The notes under the pieces: generated by a model | Told to the model about the DNA's origin: nothing | Databases searched by the model: none | The model's input: only the letters and a program-made list of their open reading frames with translations | Made by a program: the position numbers and the translations under genes | Part shown: positions 34,658 through 43,856 of the stretch, piece by piece | Layout of the letters: each line of letters begins with the position of its first letter | How positions within the stretch are numbered: position 1 is the stretch's first letter | From: JBBQYD01 sp942493075 | GTDB taxonomy: Bacteria > Verrucomicrobiota > Verrucomicrobiia > Limisphaerales > UBA8199 | DNA length: 64,000 nucleotides | NCBI GenBank assembly: GCA_942493075.1 | Contig: OW818681.1 | Coordinates: 1,860,001-1,924,000, forward strand | Reading direction: 5' to 3'

Positions 34658-37258
34658 CTACGGCCCGGAGATGACACGATAATAACGCGCCGGGTATGCC
34701 GCTGTATTGGTGTCGATCCAAAGCCATGGAAGAGTTGGCGGAGTGGCGGTGGCGATCGCTGACCAGGTAACCAGGTTGGTCGAGGCTGAGATCGTGAGGT
34801 TCGGACCGGCATCGCCATCGATCCAGAAGCCGTAATGGCCATTGGTCAGATTCGGAGCTCTGAGGGAAGTTGCCGCATGGGTGATGGACACATTGTCAAA
34901 TGTCGCCATTCCAAGGGCGGAATTATTATGGGCGGTAACCGCCAGGCCTGCCATCGCGTTCGTAGAGAGGGCCAGCCCGATTTGGTTGCCTACCTGTTGC
35001 CAGTTCGTTCCGTCGGAGGAGTAGTAACCCGTGATTACGTTCCGTGCGGAGCGCACCAATCGCACCCAGCACGGTGCTCTCACCCCGGTCGCAGTTACGG
35101 ATGTCGTCACGGCTCCGTTCGCATTCCGAACCTGGAAAGCCACCCCGTTCTCAGGCGTGACCACCACCGCTGCATTCACTGCTCCAGTGGTCGTGTTATC
35201 TCTGATCATTACGCCTGCTTTCGCCCAGGCATGAGTGTTCTGCAACCCGCCGACTCGGGCTCTGATCTCGGAGGCAGAGCGCGAAGGTTGTTGGACGAAG
35301 TGAAAAGAATCCGTCCCATCCCAGATGTCCTCCCCGGACGCAAGAACGGTGAACACTCCACCTAAATAGGCTGCCGAGCCCTGGAATCCGACTGCGCCAA
35401 TATCTGCCGATTTCCATGGCGCGGGAAGGGCAGGGGCAGTGCTCAGGAATTGGAACCAGTTCAAATTGCCAATACCGCTTCCGCCTTTCAAGACCACGTA
35501 GAGATTATGGCGACCGTTAACGGTGGACACCGCCCCGGTAACTGTTTGCCAGGTCTGCCATCCGCCAGTGGCAGGCACGGCCACGGTGGCAGCAAGCGGT
35601 CCTCCAACTGCATCCAGCCGGAATTCGATCGTTCCACCACCGCCGGCGCTGGCGACCCGCGCCAATACCTTAGTTATCCCCGATGGAAAATCGAGGTTAC
35701 GGTAGAGCGCATACTCCCCGGACTTGGCATAACCAATGTTTAAGCCTCCTTTGTCATCCGAGCAGGTTTCGGTCTGCAGTCCGGAGATCCCGGAAAAGCT
35801 GGAGGCAAAAAGCTGGTTCGTAGCTGACAGGCTCAGCCCACCTGCCGGTGCCCCTTGCCACACAAAGGTGGCGCCGGAGTTTCCCGGAAGTGTGTAGGCG
35901 AAGCTCTGGGTTCCCCATTGGATCTGAAAGGGAGTGCTGGCAGACGCATCATTAAAGGCAACCAGAACTCGCTCGCCATTCGGGTTCAGAAAAGCCACCG
36001 TCAGAATGCCTGCCGTATTGGCTGAATGCACGCGCCGGGCTCCGGGAAGGATAAACTTGCTGAAATGGCCCAGAGTGTAGAAGTCGATGGTATAGGTGGC
36101 CTGGCCGGTGGCGGAGTTTATCGTTGCCAATGGTGTGCAGGTTCCGCAGCCGCCTGCATGAGGCCCCTTGTTCTGATCCCCACAGAGATTCCACTTAACG
36201 AAACACTTCACCGAACTCCGCAGGGCGTGAATGATCTCGGTGAAATCTGTCTCTACTTGGTCGCTCACCCAATCTCCCCCTGAGTGCTCGGTCTGATAGT
36301 TTCCTTTGGCGGGATACTTGTTGGCCAAAGTCAGCATGGCACCTGGCGTGCCTCCATAGCCGTGCCAGGCCGTCCCTGCAACCTGCGAAGAATTTCGCAG
36401 CGATGCATCAGAGAAAACAGCCTCTGGATAATCAGCCCGGTCCCAGTTGTGATCATAGACCAGAACCTTTGTTTTGATTTGATGAGCTGCGAGCGCTGGC
36501 AAGAGGTAGTCGCGCAGCACCACAGTTTGCACTGCGGCGCTCATGTCCATTCCGGGGTAGTCTCCCGGCACGTACAGTGGTTCGTTCTGAAGTGAAATGT
36601 AGTCAATCGGAATCCCCAGCGTCTGATACGCCTGAATGAACTTGATGAAGTAACTGGCGTACGGTCCGTACATGGAAGGCAGGAGGCTGCCCCCGATCAG
36701 CGAGTCAGAGCTCTTCATCCACCCGGGAGGGCTCCACGGGCTTGCCATAAGCCGTATCTGCGGATTGAACTGCCGAGCGTGCCGGATCAGCGGAACGATG
36801 TCAGCGAGGTCATGACCGATTGAAAAGAAGGCCAGGTTTGTATCTGTTTGTCCGGCGGGCCGGTCGTCATAGGAATAATGAAAGCGGGCAAGGTCCGAGC
36901 CGCCCATCGGCAGCCGCATAAAACTTAACCCTATCCCATTGTTCTCGCGGCTAAAGAGCGCGCGCATCACGTTGGTGCGGACCTGAGGCTTTGCCAACTG
37001 GTTCAGAACGTAGCCGGTGGTGTCAGTGAACGCGGCTCCAAACCCTTCGATTTCCTGAAAAGCCTGGCCTTCATCCACCAGCACAGCTCTGCTTGTGGGG
37101 ACACCCGGTGTGAACAAGACAGGCGTTTGCGGCTGCATGAGTCTCGATCTGTCCCCTGTGGTGAGCCAAACATTCACCGTTTGCCCGTGTGCGCTCTGTG
37201 GAGCAGCCAGGCTGCTTGACAGGAGCGTCGCCAGGCCAATTGCATTCAGGATTCTCAT
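34658..37258 (-). CDS. Secreted GH30 glycosidase with CBM6 and lectin-like modules
   Basis: 866 residues with a signal peptide (about 1-26). The GH30 TIM barrel covers about 28-410: 'EIEGFGAAFTDTTGYVLNQL', 'LSFMRLPMGGSDLARFHYSYDD', 'PWSPPGWMKSSDS', the acid/base in 'SLQNEP' and the nucleophile in 'YQTEHSGGDW'. A beta-sandwich to about 470 completes it. Next come a CBM6-like module (about 480-605, 'GLNIGYAKSGEYALYRNLDFPSG'), a concanavalin-like module (about 610-800, 'GEDIWDGTDSFHFVQQPSRSASEIRARV', 'KAGVMIRDN') and a C-terminal 'ISASTNLVTW...YYRV' module. GH30 members cleave beta-1,6-glucan, glucosylceramide or xylan; which one is not decidable here. It lies downstream of the prepilin gene. 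Confidence 0.9.
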   Translation of the reverse strand: MRILNAIGLATLLSSSLAAPQSAHGQTVNVWLTTGDRSRLMQPQTPVLFTPGVPTSRAVLVDEGQAFQEIEGFGAAFTDTTGYVLNQLAKPQVRTNVMRALFSRENNGIGLSFMRLPMGGSDLARFHYSYDDRPAGQTDTNLAFFSIGHDLADIVPLIRHARQFNPQIRLMASPWSPPGWMKSSDSLIGGSLLPSMYGPYASYFIKFIQAYQTLGIPIDYISLQNEPLYVPGDYPGMDMSAAVQTVVLRDYLLPALAAHQIKTKVLVYDHNWDRADYPEAVFSDASLRNSSQVAGTAWHGYGGTPGAMLTLANKYPAKGNYQTEHSGGDWVSDQVETDFTEIIHALRSSVKCFVKWNLCGDQNKGPHAGGCGTCTPLATINSATGQATYTIDFYTLGHFSKFILPGARRVHSANTAGILTVAFLNPNGERVLVAFNDASASTPFQIQWGTQSFAYTLPGNSGATFVWQGAPAGGLSLSATNQLFASSFSGISGLQTETCSDDKGGLNIGYAKSGEYALYRNLDFPSGITKVLARVASAGGGGTIEFRLDAVGGPLAATVAVPATGGWQTWQTVTGAVSTVNGRHNLYVVLKGGSGIGNLNWFQFLSTAPALPAPWKSADIGAVGFQGSAAYLGGVFTVLASGEDIWDGTDSFHFVQQPSRSASEIRARVGGLQNTHAWAKAGVMIRDNTTTGAVNAAVVVTPENGVAFQVRNANGAVTTSVTATGVRAPCWVRLVRSARNVITGYYSSDGTNWQQVGNQIGLALSTNAMAGLAVTAHNNSALGMATFDNVSITHAATSLRAPNLTNGHYGFWIDGDAGPNLTISASTNLVTWSAIATATPPTLPWLWIDTNTAAYPARYYRVISGP

Positions 37259-37407
37259 GCGATCGAGCTGTGTTCAGGGTAACAGAGTTATTAGAAAAAA
37301 CGAGACACGGCTGATAAAAGGGTGACGCGCGTTGAGATTCAGCTTCGCCGAAACCCACCGCGCTCACCTGTTGGCTTGAATCCAAACCCGATCGCCTGCC
37401 CCAGAAC

Positions 37408-38229
37408 CTATTTGCTGGTGCTGCGTTCCGCGAGCCACGCCCAATCAGCCGAGTCTTTATCGGCAGCCACGTCATTCTGCCGGGCGTTGATCAGCTTGCT
37501 GTCCCGCCACTTCTTAATCTCGGCATGGCCATCGCCGAAGGAGATCCCGCCGGCAGAGTTGTGGTAGCTCGCTGGAGTATCGATCCAGTGATCTTTTCGC
37601 AGGATGCTGACGACAATAAACCCATCATTGATGGTGAACGGATTCTCATCGATGAAAAAGAAGGTCTTGCTCGCACCCGGCACCGTGAGATCGGACATCT
37701 TGCGGTAAACGCGCACGCCTTGCTGGTGCTGGTTGCCGTAAACTTGAAGCGGATTCAACCATGCGTTCAGCGACATGCTGCGGGTGCGTGGCTTGGCGTT
37801 GCCCACACCGGTCAGCGGATACATGCTCCGGTCGGACGGGCATCGATAGATACTGCGTGTCTTCACGTAGGGGTAGAGGACTCCAGCCTCAACGAACGCG
37901 GGATCGATCGCATTGGCGGTGTCCATTCTTCCAGGGCACCATTGCGCCCACTTGCCTCCGACGTTGATGTCGGGGTCTGTAGCAATGGACTTCTGGTTGT
38001 TCTGCTCTCCGTTAGGAGGGATGCGATCCTCGTAGTCTAACGAATACGTGATCGAAGCCAGGGTGAGCTGCTTGAGGTTATTCATGCAGGATATGCCCAA
38101 AGCCTTCTGCTTGGCCTTGCTCAGGCTCGGCAGGAGCATGGCAGCCAGGATCGCGATGATGGCAATCACGACAAGCAACTCGATCAAGGTGAATCCGGAG
38201 GGGGCTTTTCGGAAGCGGTCGATATTCAT
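37408..38229 (-). CDS. H-X9-DG prepilin-type secreted protein
   Basis: 273 residues from ATG 38229 (MNIDRFRKAP...). It has a type IV prepilin/pseudopilin N-terminus: a basic leader, then 'GFTLIELLVVIAIIAILAAMLLPSLSKAK', with the peptidase site G/F and conserved Glu at +5. The C-terminus carries the H-x9-D-G signature in 'YHNSAGGISFGDGHAEIKKW'. Such proteins are numerous in Verrucomicrobiota and Planctomycetota and are probably processed by PilD and assembled by, or displayed through, a type II secretion/pilus-like system. The globular region has cysteines that could pair. It lies between the CBM6-repeat gene (upstream) and GH30 (downstream) on the same strand. Confidence 0.9.
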   Translation of the reverse strand: MNIDRFRKAPSGFTLIELLVVIAIIAILAAMLLPSLSKAKQKALGISCMNNLKQLTLASITYSLDYEDRIPPNGEQNNQKSIATDPDINVGGKWAQWCPGRMDTANAIDPAFVEAGVLYPYVKTRSIYRCPSDRSMYPLTGVGNAKPRTRSMSLNAWLNPLQVYGNQHQQGVRVYRKMSDLTVPGASKTFFFIDENPFTINDGFIVVSILRKDHWIDTPASYHNSAGGISFGDGHAEIKKWRDSKLINARQNDVAADKDSADWAWLAERSTSK

Positions 38230-38250
38230 AAAACAACAACCAGAAGGGGA

Positions 38251-38280
38251 GGCTGGCGCCACCTGAAGGTGACGCCAGCC
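38251..38280 (-). terminator. Hairpin between CBM6-repeat gene and prepilin gene
   Basis: GGCTGGCG-C-CACC, loop TGAA, GGTG-A-CGCCAGCC forms a 12-bp stem with one mismatch. On the minus strand it starts 9 bp after the stop codon of the CBM6-repeat gene and is followed by a pyrimidine-rich run (TCCCCTTCTGGTTGTTG) rather than a pure U-tract. It may be a partial terminator or an mRNA-stabilising hairpin that sets the ratio of the two products. Confidence 0.6.
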
Positions 38281-38289
38281 GAACTTTGC

Positions 38290-41200
38290 TTAATGAATCT
38301 GAAGGCGATAGAAGCGGCGTTGCCCTTCGCGTGGAGCGGCAGTCGATTTCACGGTCCCATCACCGGCGAACGTGATGAGTTCGGTCCACGTGCCACCCAC
38401 CAGGTTGTCGGTATATTCAACGGTGTAGTTGAAGCCCGCCTGGGTTCCGAATGTGAAGTTCAAGGCAGTTGGGGTTGTGGTCGAATCAATGACCAGTGCC
38501 GGGGTGAGCATAAGGAAGTTCACATTCGCCCCTCCATCAGTGAGCCGCAGGGTTGTTTGGCCTTTGAGATCGACGGTAACCATGTTGCCAGCTCCATCCT
38601 TCAAAGGTATCCACTGATACGTCTGCCAGGCACCGGTATTCGGGATTGTGAACGTGCCGAGGGTTTGAGTGGTTTGATTGGGAGTTCCCCAGCCGCTGGT
38701 GACACGCTGCAACCCCATTGATCCGTTGCCGCTTTCACCACGCGCAGCCCGCAGGAAGACGTTGAACTTACCTTTAGGGTACGTGCGTGTGTAGTTGGCC
38801 CATTCTCCAGCGGCAGTATACCCGATACTATGATCGCGTACTAGCGTCATGTCATAACCAGCACGCAAGGCGTCACCCGTGATCTCGGTCGCCAACGCTG
38901 TGCTCCGATACACGGCACTTCCTCCATTCGTGCTGTCGTGGTAATCGACGCCTTCGATGGCTTCGAAGAGGAAATAAGCCTGCATTTGCGGGTTGTCGAA
39001 GAATTTGCCGCTATCATAGTCAAAATCCTCCGCTTCCCATGTGTAGGCGGTGGGGCTGAAGGTGTCGAAGCTCACCGTGGAACGTGTGCTCAGTCCCAGG
39101 TTGTTGGTGACCGATATGACTGCTGTATACACGGTGTTGGGCGCGAGGGTGTACGACACCGTCCGGTTGTTGGCTGTTCCGCCGAGGACCAGGTTTGTGG
39201 CCGTCATGCCGTTCACAATGACTCCGATGTTTGTTGCCTCAACTGCCGACGGGGAATCTACTACGAAGCTCAATGCGTTCTTGCTGCTGAGCCATTTCGT
39301 TGGGTTCACATTAAGTATCCGCGGCAGTGTGTTATCTGCTGCTGCCAGCATGAAGAAGTTTACATTCGCGTCCGCTCCGCTAACACGCTGCAACTTGAGG
39401 GTGGTTGCGCTTCCGCTGAATGTGACCTGAGCGAGGTTTCCGAACTCGTCTCGCAACGGGAAGTACTGGTAAGTGCCCCAGCTCCCTGTGTTGGATGTGT
39501 TAAACACACCCAAAGGCTTGACTCCCTGTTCCGCAGTGCCGACGCCGTTTGTAACGAGCCCAAGGGATTGGACTCCGGGATCTCCACCAGCCGCGAAGCG
39601 ACCGTAGATGGTGTATGTTCCAGCCGGGAGCGTGCGAGTGTAATTCACCCATTCATCCACCGCGAAGTAGCCCAACGCGTAATCATTGGTTGCAGGGGAA
39701 AGATAAGCCTGCCGTGGTGTCTCGCTGATCAAATCCGAGGACATCGTGTCCTGGGGACGGTAGAGGCGGTTACCGCTACCATTGGCATCATGGAAGTCGA
39801 TCCCCTCGATGCCTGCGAGGTTGGCATAGGCATCCACAGGCGCATTGTTGAGGAACTGGCCACCGTTGTAGTCGTAATCCTCAGCATCCCAGACTGCCAG
39901 GGGCGTGTAGGTGTCGAACTTCGGGCTGATGTTTACGGTGTTATTGTTTTGATCGGTGACACGAATGATGGCGCTGTAGGTTGCATTCGGGATCAGCCCT
40001 GAGTAGCTCACAATGCGGCTATTTGCCGTCCCTGTGATTACGAGCCCATTGGTGCTTGTTAGGTTCGTGCTAAAACGGGTCGTCACATTCGTGACATTCA
40101 GTGTCACCGAGATGCTGCCAAGATTGATGCCAGCGCTGGAGTTGGCTACGAAACGCAGCGTGTTCGTCGGTTGGAAAAGCGTTGCTCCATTTGGATAGAG
40201 CTCAGTGATTGTGGGAGCATTTGTATCGGCCGGAACGAGCATCACAAACTGGAAATTGGCATTTCCGCCGGCAGTTGCCCGCAGGGTGGTTGTGCCGCCC
40301 AGACTCAACTTAGCCATGTTGCCACTGCTATCGAGCAGAGGAGCCCAACTGTAAGTGCCCCACCCAAGGCCTTGCTCAAGCACAAAGTTGCCCAGAGATT
40401 CAGTGACTTGTGTTTCCGTGCCCACGCCGCTTACCACGCGGGAAAGGCCGATGGTCGATGACCCGGGACTCGACATGCGGGCATACACATTGAAAAGCCC
40501 CGTGGGAAGTGTCCTCGTGTAGTTCAACCATTCCCCGGAGTCCCACCAACCCACGTTAAAGTCATTTGTCCCGGCAAACTGTGGACGCTGAGCATCAGAA
40601 GTTGCTTCGGTGCCCACTGTGTCGAACTCGCGATACCGATACTGGATGTTATCATTGCTGGCAGCGAAGTAATCCACCAACGATGTGCCAATCAAACCGA
40701 AATAGTGGTTCGTTTGCGGATTATCAATGAACGAGCCACCAGAGAAATCATAGTCTTCTGCCTCCCAGGTGTAGTAATCGGGGCTAAAGGTGTCGAAGCT
40801 CACGGTCCGGGTGGTAATAAGCCCTGCGGTGTCGGTCACTTTCACTGCAACTGTGTAGGTCCGGTTGCTGCGGATGCCCGAGTAAACCACGTTCCTGCTG
40901 AGCGATGTGCCGGTGATGTTCAGTTCGGAACTGATGTCCGCACCATTCACGGTGACCTGGATTCCGCTCGCATCAATCGCAGTTGCCGTTGAAGCTGCAA
41001 CGAATGTGAAGGCATTGGTTAACTGCATCAAGGCCGCTCCATTTGGATAGACATTATCGATGGTTGGGTAAACCAGGGGAGCGGTCAGCTCTGCGTTGTC
41101 GAATCTTATCGTGCCATGGCCAAAGCAGGCGAACTCGGCTTTTACTTTTGCAGTGCCAGGAGGAGATGTGGCGGTCATCGTGTAATTGCTCCACGCCAGC

Positions 41201-41670
41201 CCTGTGTCGTTGGCGGTGATGCCTGCCGCGCAGTTTGTCTGAACGAGCAACAGTTCGGCGTCGCTTGCATCCAGGAAAATGAGACGCATCTGTGCTTCCG
41301 GCCACCACCAGGCACTTACTGCCGAGACGCATGAAAACGTGTATGGGATTCCCGCCTGCCCGAACAGCACCTGGTTAAACCCGCCACCCTGGTTGTCCCC
41401 TCCTCCCATGTAAATGAACTGGGTCTCGTCATAATCCTCGTCCGGATTGGTTGAAGTTCCCGCCCAGCCTCCTCCGTAGGTCCACTGATTCCAGGTAGAA
41501 CCTATCGGCGCGTTAAAGTTCCCATTCTGCAGCAGATTACCCGCCGCAAGGGCAGCGTTGGAGAGGCATGCGGCGGCCAGCACGCCGCAAGCGGTTTGGA
41601 TGTAGCGCTGGAAGCGCCATTTGGAGGTTAGCGATAACTCGCTCTTTGTATTTCGGGGGGGTGTGTTCAC
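38290..41670 (-). CDS. Secreted multi-domain protein with three Ig-like/CBM6-like repeats
   Basis: 1126 residues. The start is GTG at 41670, with AAAGGA six bases upstream and no alternative ATG before the signal peptide (about 22-43, ending ALAAG). Residues about 43-197 form a CBM4/9-like beta-sandwich ('NLLQNGNFNAPIGSTWNQW'). Three units follow, each an Ig/Fn3-like domain (200-297, 485-590, 780-873) and a CBM6-like domain (299-482, 593-778, 875-1058). Each CBM6-like domain starts WEAEDYD/WDAEDYD/WEAEDFD and contains 'GEWLNYTRTLP'-type text. It ends in the 'YTVEYTDNL...FYRL' module. No catalytic domain is evident; it probably binds polysaccharide at the cell surface. It is transcribed towards the prepilin and GH30 genes. 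Confidence 0.85.
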   Translation of the reverse strand: MNTPPRNTKSELSLTSKWRFQRYIQTACGVLAAACLSNAALAAGNLLQNGNFNAPIGSTWNQWTYGGGWAGTSTNPDEDYDETQFIYMGGGDNQGGGFNQVLFGQAGIPYTFSCVSAVSAWWWPEAQMRLIFLDASDAELLLVQTNCAAGITANDTGLAWSNYTMTATSPPGTAKVKAEFACFGHGTIRFDNAELTAPLVYPTIDNVYPNGAALMQLTNAFTFVAASTATAIDASGIQVTVNGADISSELNITGTSLSRNVVYSGIRSNRTYTVAVKVTDTAGLITTRTVSFDTFSPDYYTWEAEDYDFSGGSFIDNPQTNHYFGLIGTSLVDYFAASNDNIQYRYREFDTVGTEATSDAQRPQFAGTNDFNVGWWDSGEWLNYTRTLPTGLFNVYARMSSPGSSTIGLSRVVSGVGTETQVTESLGNFVLEQGLGWGTYSWAPLLDSSGNMAKLSLGGTTTLRATAGGNANFQFVMLVPADTNAPTITELYPNGATLFQPTNTLRFVANSSAGINLGSISVTLNVTNVTTRFSTNLTSTNGLVITGTANSRIVSYSGLIPNATYSAIIRVTDQNNNTVNISPKFDTYTPLAVWDAEDYDYNGGQFLNNAPVDAYANLAGIEGIDFHDANGSGNRLYRPQDTMSSDLISETPRQAYLSPATNDYALGYFAVDEWVNYTRTLPAGTYTIYGRFAAGGDPGVQSLGLVTNGVGTAEQGVKPLGVFNTSNTGSWGTYQYFPLRDEFGNLAQVTFSGSATTLKLQRVSGADANVNFFMLAAADNTLPRILNVNPTKWLSSKNALSFVVDSPSAVEATNIGVIVNGMTATNLVLGGTANNRTVSYTLAPNTVYTAVISVTNNLGLSTRSTVSFDTFSPTAYTWEAEDFDYDSGKFFDNPQMQAYFLFEAIEGVDYHDSTNGGSAVYRSTALATEITGDALRAGYDMTLVRDHSIGYTAAGEWANYTRTYPKGKFNVFLRAARGESGNGSMGLQRVTSGWGTPNQTTQTLGTFTIPNTGAWQTYQWIPLKDGAGNMVTVDLKGQTTLRLTDGGANVNFLMLTPALVIDSTTTPTALNFTFGTQAGFNYTVEYTDNLVGGTWTELITFAGDGTVKSTAAPREGQRRFYRLQIH

Positions 41671-41730
41671 GGTATCCTTTCAACGTTGAATGATTATTTG
41701 TTGCAGCGCTTGCATAAGATGGATGTGCGT

Positions 41731-41760
41731 TTTTTATTACAAACATGCCACTGTTGTCAA
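41731..41760 (-). promoter_or_regulatory. Candidate sigma70 promoter for the CBM6-repeat gene
   Basis: On the minus strand, a consensus TTGACA (41760 down to 41755) is followed after 18 bp by TAAAAA (41736-41731). The predicted start is about 55 bp upstream of the GTG start at 41670. A perfect -35 in an intergenic AT-rich region makes this plausible, though the -10 is imperfect. Confidence 0.4.
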
Positions 41761-41945
41761 AAACAATCTTCAAGTGGCTCAAGATTTTTAGCTAGCCTGA
41801 CCGCCAAACCTGAAAGGTTCAAAGGCGGAAAAAAGACGTGGTTATTGCTCCATACCCTCTATTTTAGGGCATTCACAGGGCATACATCCGCCGATGCAGA
41901 TGAGTAAAAGCCTTTGTTAAAGCGCGAAAAGCGTGTCAATTGTTG

Positions 41946-41973
41946 TTGACGTGCGGTGTAATAACAATATTAC
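41946..41973 (+). promoter_or_regulatory. Candidate sigma70 promoter for the GH3 gene
   Basis: TTGACG (41946-41951), 16-bp spacer, TATTAC (41968-41973). The transcript would start near 41980, about 40 bp before the preferred ATG at 42021; this is one reason for preferring that ATG over the GTG at 41982. Confidence 0.5.
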
Positions 41974-42020
41974 ATTAAGGCGTGCATCTTAACCCGTCTA
42001 TACGACGGCAACCGTTCCCT

Positions 42021-43853
42021 ATGTCGATCCTGACACGGGCAGCCGTGGTGATTGGGTTGATGCTTTCTGTTGGCTTGCAGATCACGACAGGCGCACCACT
42101 CAGCGCCTCAGGGAGCATCGGAACTCGGGTCAACGCGCTGCTTGAACGCATGACTCTGGAGGAAAAGATCGGCCAGATGACGCAGGTGGATATTGCTGCG
42201 ATCAAAGAACACTCGGAAATCATGGAGCACCTGGTTGGCTCAGTGCTCAGTGGCGGCGCGTCCGATCCTTCCGATGCCAATCCGTCAGGTTGGGCGCGAA
42301 CAGTAGAAGCTTATCAATCCTGGGCATTCCGGACCCGGCTAAAAATCCCACTGCTGTATGGCATCGATGGTGTGCACAGCGCGCACCAGATCGAGGGCTC
42401 TGTCATTTTTCCTGGCAACATAGGGATGGGAGCTACTCGCAACCCGCGCCTTGTGGAACAGGCGAACCGGGTGATCGCTCGGGAGATGGCGGCCACGGGC
42501 ATTCGCTGGACTTTTGCGCCTTGCCTCGGTGTTGTGCGGCACTCACGCAGGGGACACATCTGTGAACCCTTTGCCGAGATTTCCGAGTTGGCGGCAAGTC
42601 TTGGTGCGGCAGCCGTTCTCGGGCTCCAAGGAAACCCTCTTTCGGATACTACCTCTGTTTTGGCCTGCGCCAGGCACTTTCCTGGAGATGCTGAAGGCGA
42701 TGAGGCTTCGATCCGCCACACACACATATCGGGATATCAGGCGGCCGTTGGCTCCGGGGCCAGTGCGGTGATGATTTCGGGTAGCAGTTGGAATGCTAAG
42801 AAGATGAGAGGCTATCAGTTCTTGGTCACGGACGTGTTAAAAGCAGAGTTGGGATTCAAGGGGATCGTCGTATTGGATTTGGCAGGGACCGATCAGTTCT
42901 CTGGCAGCTACAAAAGGTGCATTGAGACGGCCATCAATGCAGGGTTCGACCTTGCCATGATCCGAGCTGGGAAGGGAATCACGAACAACTATCAGGACTT
43001 CACCAGGCTTCTGAAGGATCTGGTTATGGAGGAGCGTGTACCCCTCGCGAGAATTGACGATGCTGTGAGGCGGATTCTACGCGCCAAGTTCGATCTGGGA
43101 TTGTTTGAGGAACCATTTGCTGACCGGCGGTTGCTCGCCTCGATCGGATGCAGAGAGCATAGGGAAGTGGCCCGGGAATGCGTTCGCCAATCCCAAGTCC
43201 TGCTAAAGAATGACCAAGGGGTCCTGCCCCTGACGAAGGATTTGAAACGACTGCATGTCACAGGGAAGGCTGCTGCTGATTTGGAAATGCAATGTGGTGG
43301 GGAGACGGTTGGCTCGCACGGACGGATTGCCGAGAAGGCGAAGGGTGGAACGACCTTACTGGCAGCCATACGCGCAGGTGTTGAGGCTCAAACGCAAGTG
43401 ACTTACTCGGTCGATGGTTCCGGTGTGGAAGGAGCAGATGCGGTCATTGTTGTGGTGAGTGAGCGGTTTTCAGCGGAGGAGGCAGGGACTCGACGGGATG
43501 CCGGCTTGCCGGATGCCGATCGCGTCCTCGTGCAGAAAGTGAGGAAAGCTGGGATTCCAACGGTTACGATCCTTCTTTCAAGCCGTCCGCTCGAAATCGA
43601 TGAGGTGTTCGAAGCGAGCGACGCGTTTATTGCCGCTTGGCTGCCAGGTTCTGAAGGCCAGGGAATCGCCGACGTATTGTTTGGAGACTACCTGCCAACC
43701 GGGAAATTGCCTATCGCATGGCCACAAAACGGTGCCAAATCTTCGGTCTCCGCGAAGCCGGGAACCCGGTTCCCTTTAGGTTTTGGGCTTACGTATCCCG
43801 CAGCCAGTTCAAGACCAACCCAAGCCTCGGCTAAAAACGTCCCGGAGCTCTAG
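42021..43853 (+). CDS. Secreted GH3 family protein, barley ExoI-like two-domain type
   Basis: 610 residues from ATG 42021 with a signal peptide (about 1-27). The layout matches two-domain GH3 beta-glucan exohydrolases: 'LLERMTLEEKIGQMTQVD', 'LVGSVLSGGASDP', 'RLKIPLLYGIDGVHSAHQ', 'GNIGMGATRNP', 'ATGIRWTFAPCLGVV'. The nucleophile aspartate is D286 in VVLDLAGTDQF, and the acid/base glutamate aligns with E in 'VVVSERFSAEEAG'. Several substrate-site residues differ from ExoI: the DPRWGR block reads HSRRGH, KHF reads RHF, and SDW reads LDL. It may therefore have altered specificity or reduced activity. It converges with the response-regulator gene, 3 bp apart. Confidence 0.85.
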   Translation: MSILTRAAVVIGLMLSVGLQITTGAPLSASGSIGTRVNALLERMTLEEKIGQMTQVDIAAIKEHSEIMEHLVGSVLSGGASDPSDANPSGWARTVEAYQSWAFRTRLKIPLLYGIDGVHSAHQIEGSVIFPGNIGMGATRNPRLVEQANRVIAREMAATGIRWTFAPCLGVVRHSRRGHICEPFAEISELAASLGAAAVLGLQGNPLSDTTSVLACARHFPGDAEGDEASIRHTHISGYQAAVGSGASAVMISGSSWNAKKMRGYQFLVTDVLKAELGFKGIVVLDLAGTDQFSGSYKRCIETAINAGFDLAMIRAGKGITNNYQDFTRLLKDLVMEERVPLARIDDAVRRILRAKFDLGLFEEPFADRRLLASIGCREHREVARECVRQSQVLLKNDQGVLPLTKDLKRLHVTGKAAADLEMQCGGETVGSHGRIAEKAKGGTTLLAAIRAGVEAQTQVTYSVDGSGVEGADAVIVVVSERFSAEEAGTRRDAGLPDADRVLVQKVRKAGIPTVTILLSSRPLEIDEVFEASDAFIAAWLPGSEGQGIADVLFGDYLPTGKLPIAWPQNGAKSSVSAKPGTRFPLGFGLTYPAASSRPTQASAKNVPEL

Positions 43854-43856
43854 GTC

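Larger units (their letters stand above)
41671..42020. promoter_or_regulatory. Divergent control region between CBM6-repeat and GH3 genes
   Basis: 350 bp, visibly AT-richer than the flanks. It contains a promoter candidate for each direction (listed separately), the palindrome TCAACGTTGA near 41690, and an imperfect hairpin at 41801-41828 (CCGCC...AACCT/AGGTT...GGCGG) that could be an operator or an RNA structure. No gene is supported here. Confidence 0.55.

Noticed and set aside
38938..40002. 354-codon open frame antisense to the CBM6-repeat gene
   Set aside because: It is a shadow frame; the sense strand encodes three clear homologous domains, and the antisense product is Cys/Val-rich with no domain.
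42021..43853. GH3 called as a fully normal beta-glucosidase
   Set aside because: Substrate-site residues differ from the well-studied group, so a specific activity name is not justified.
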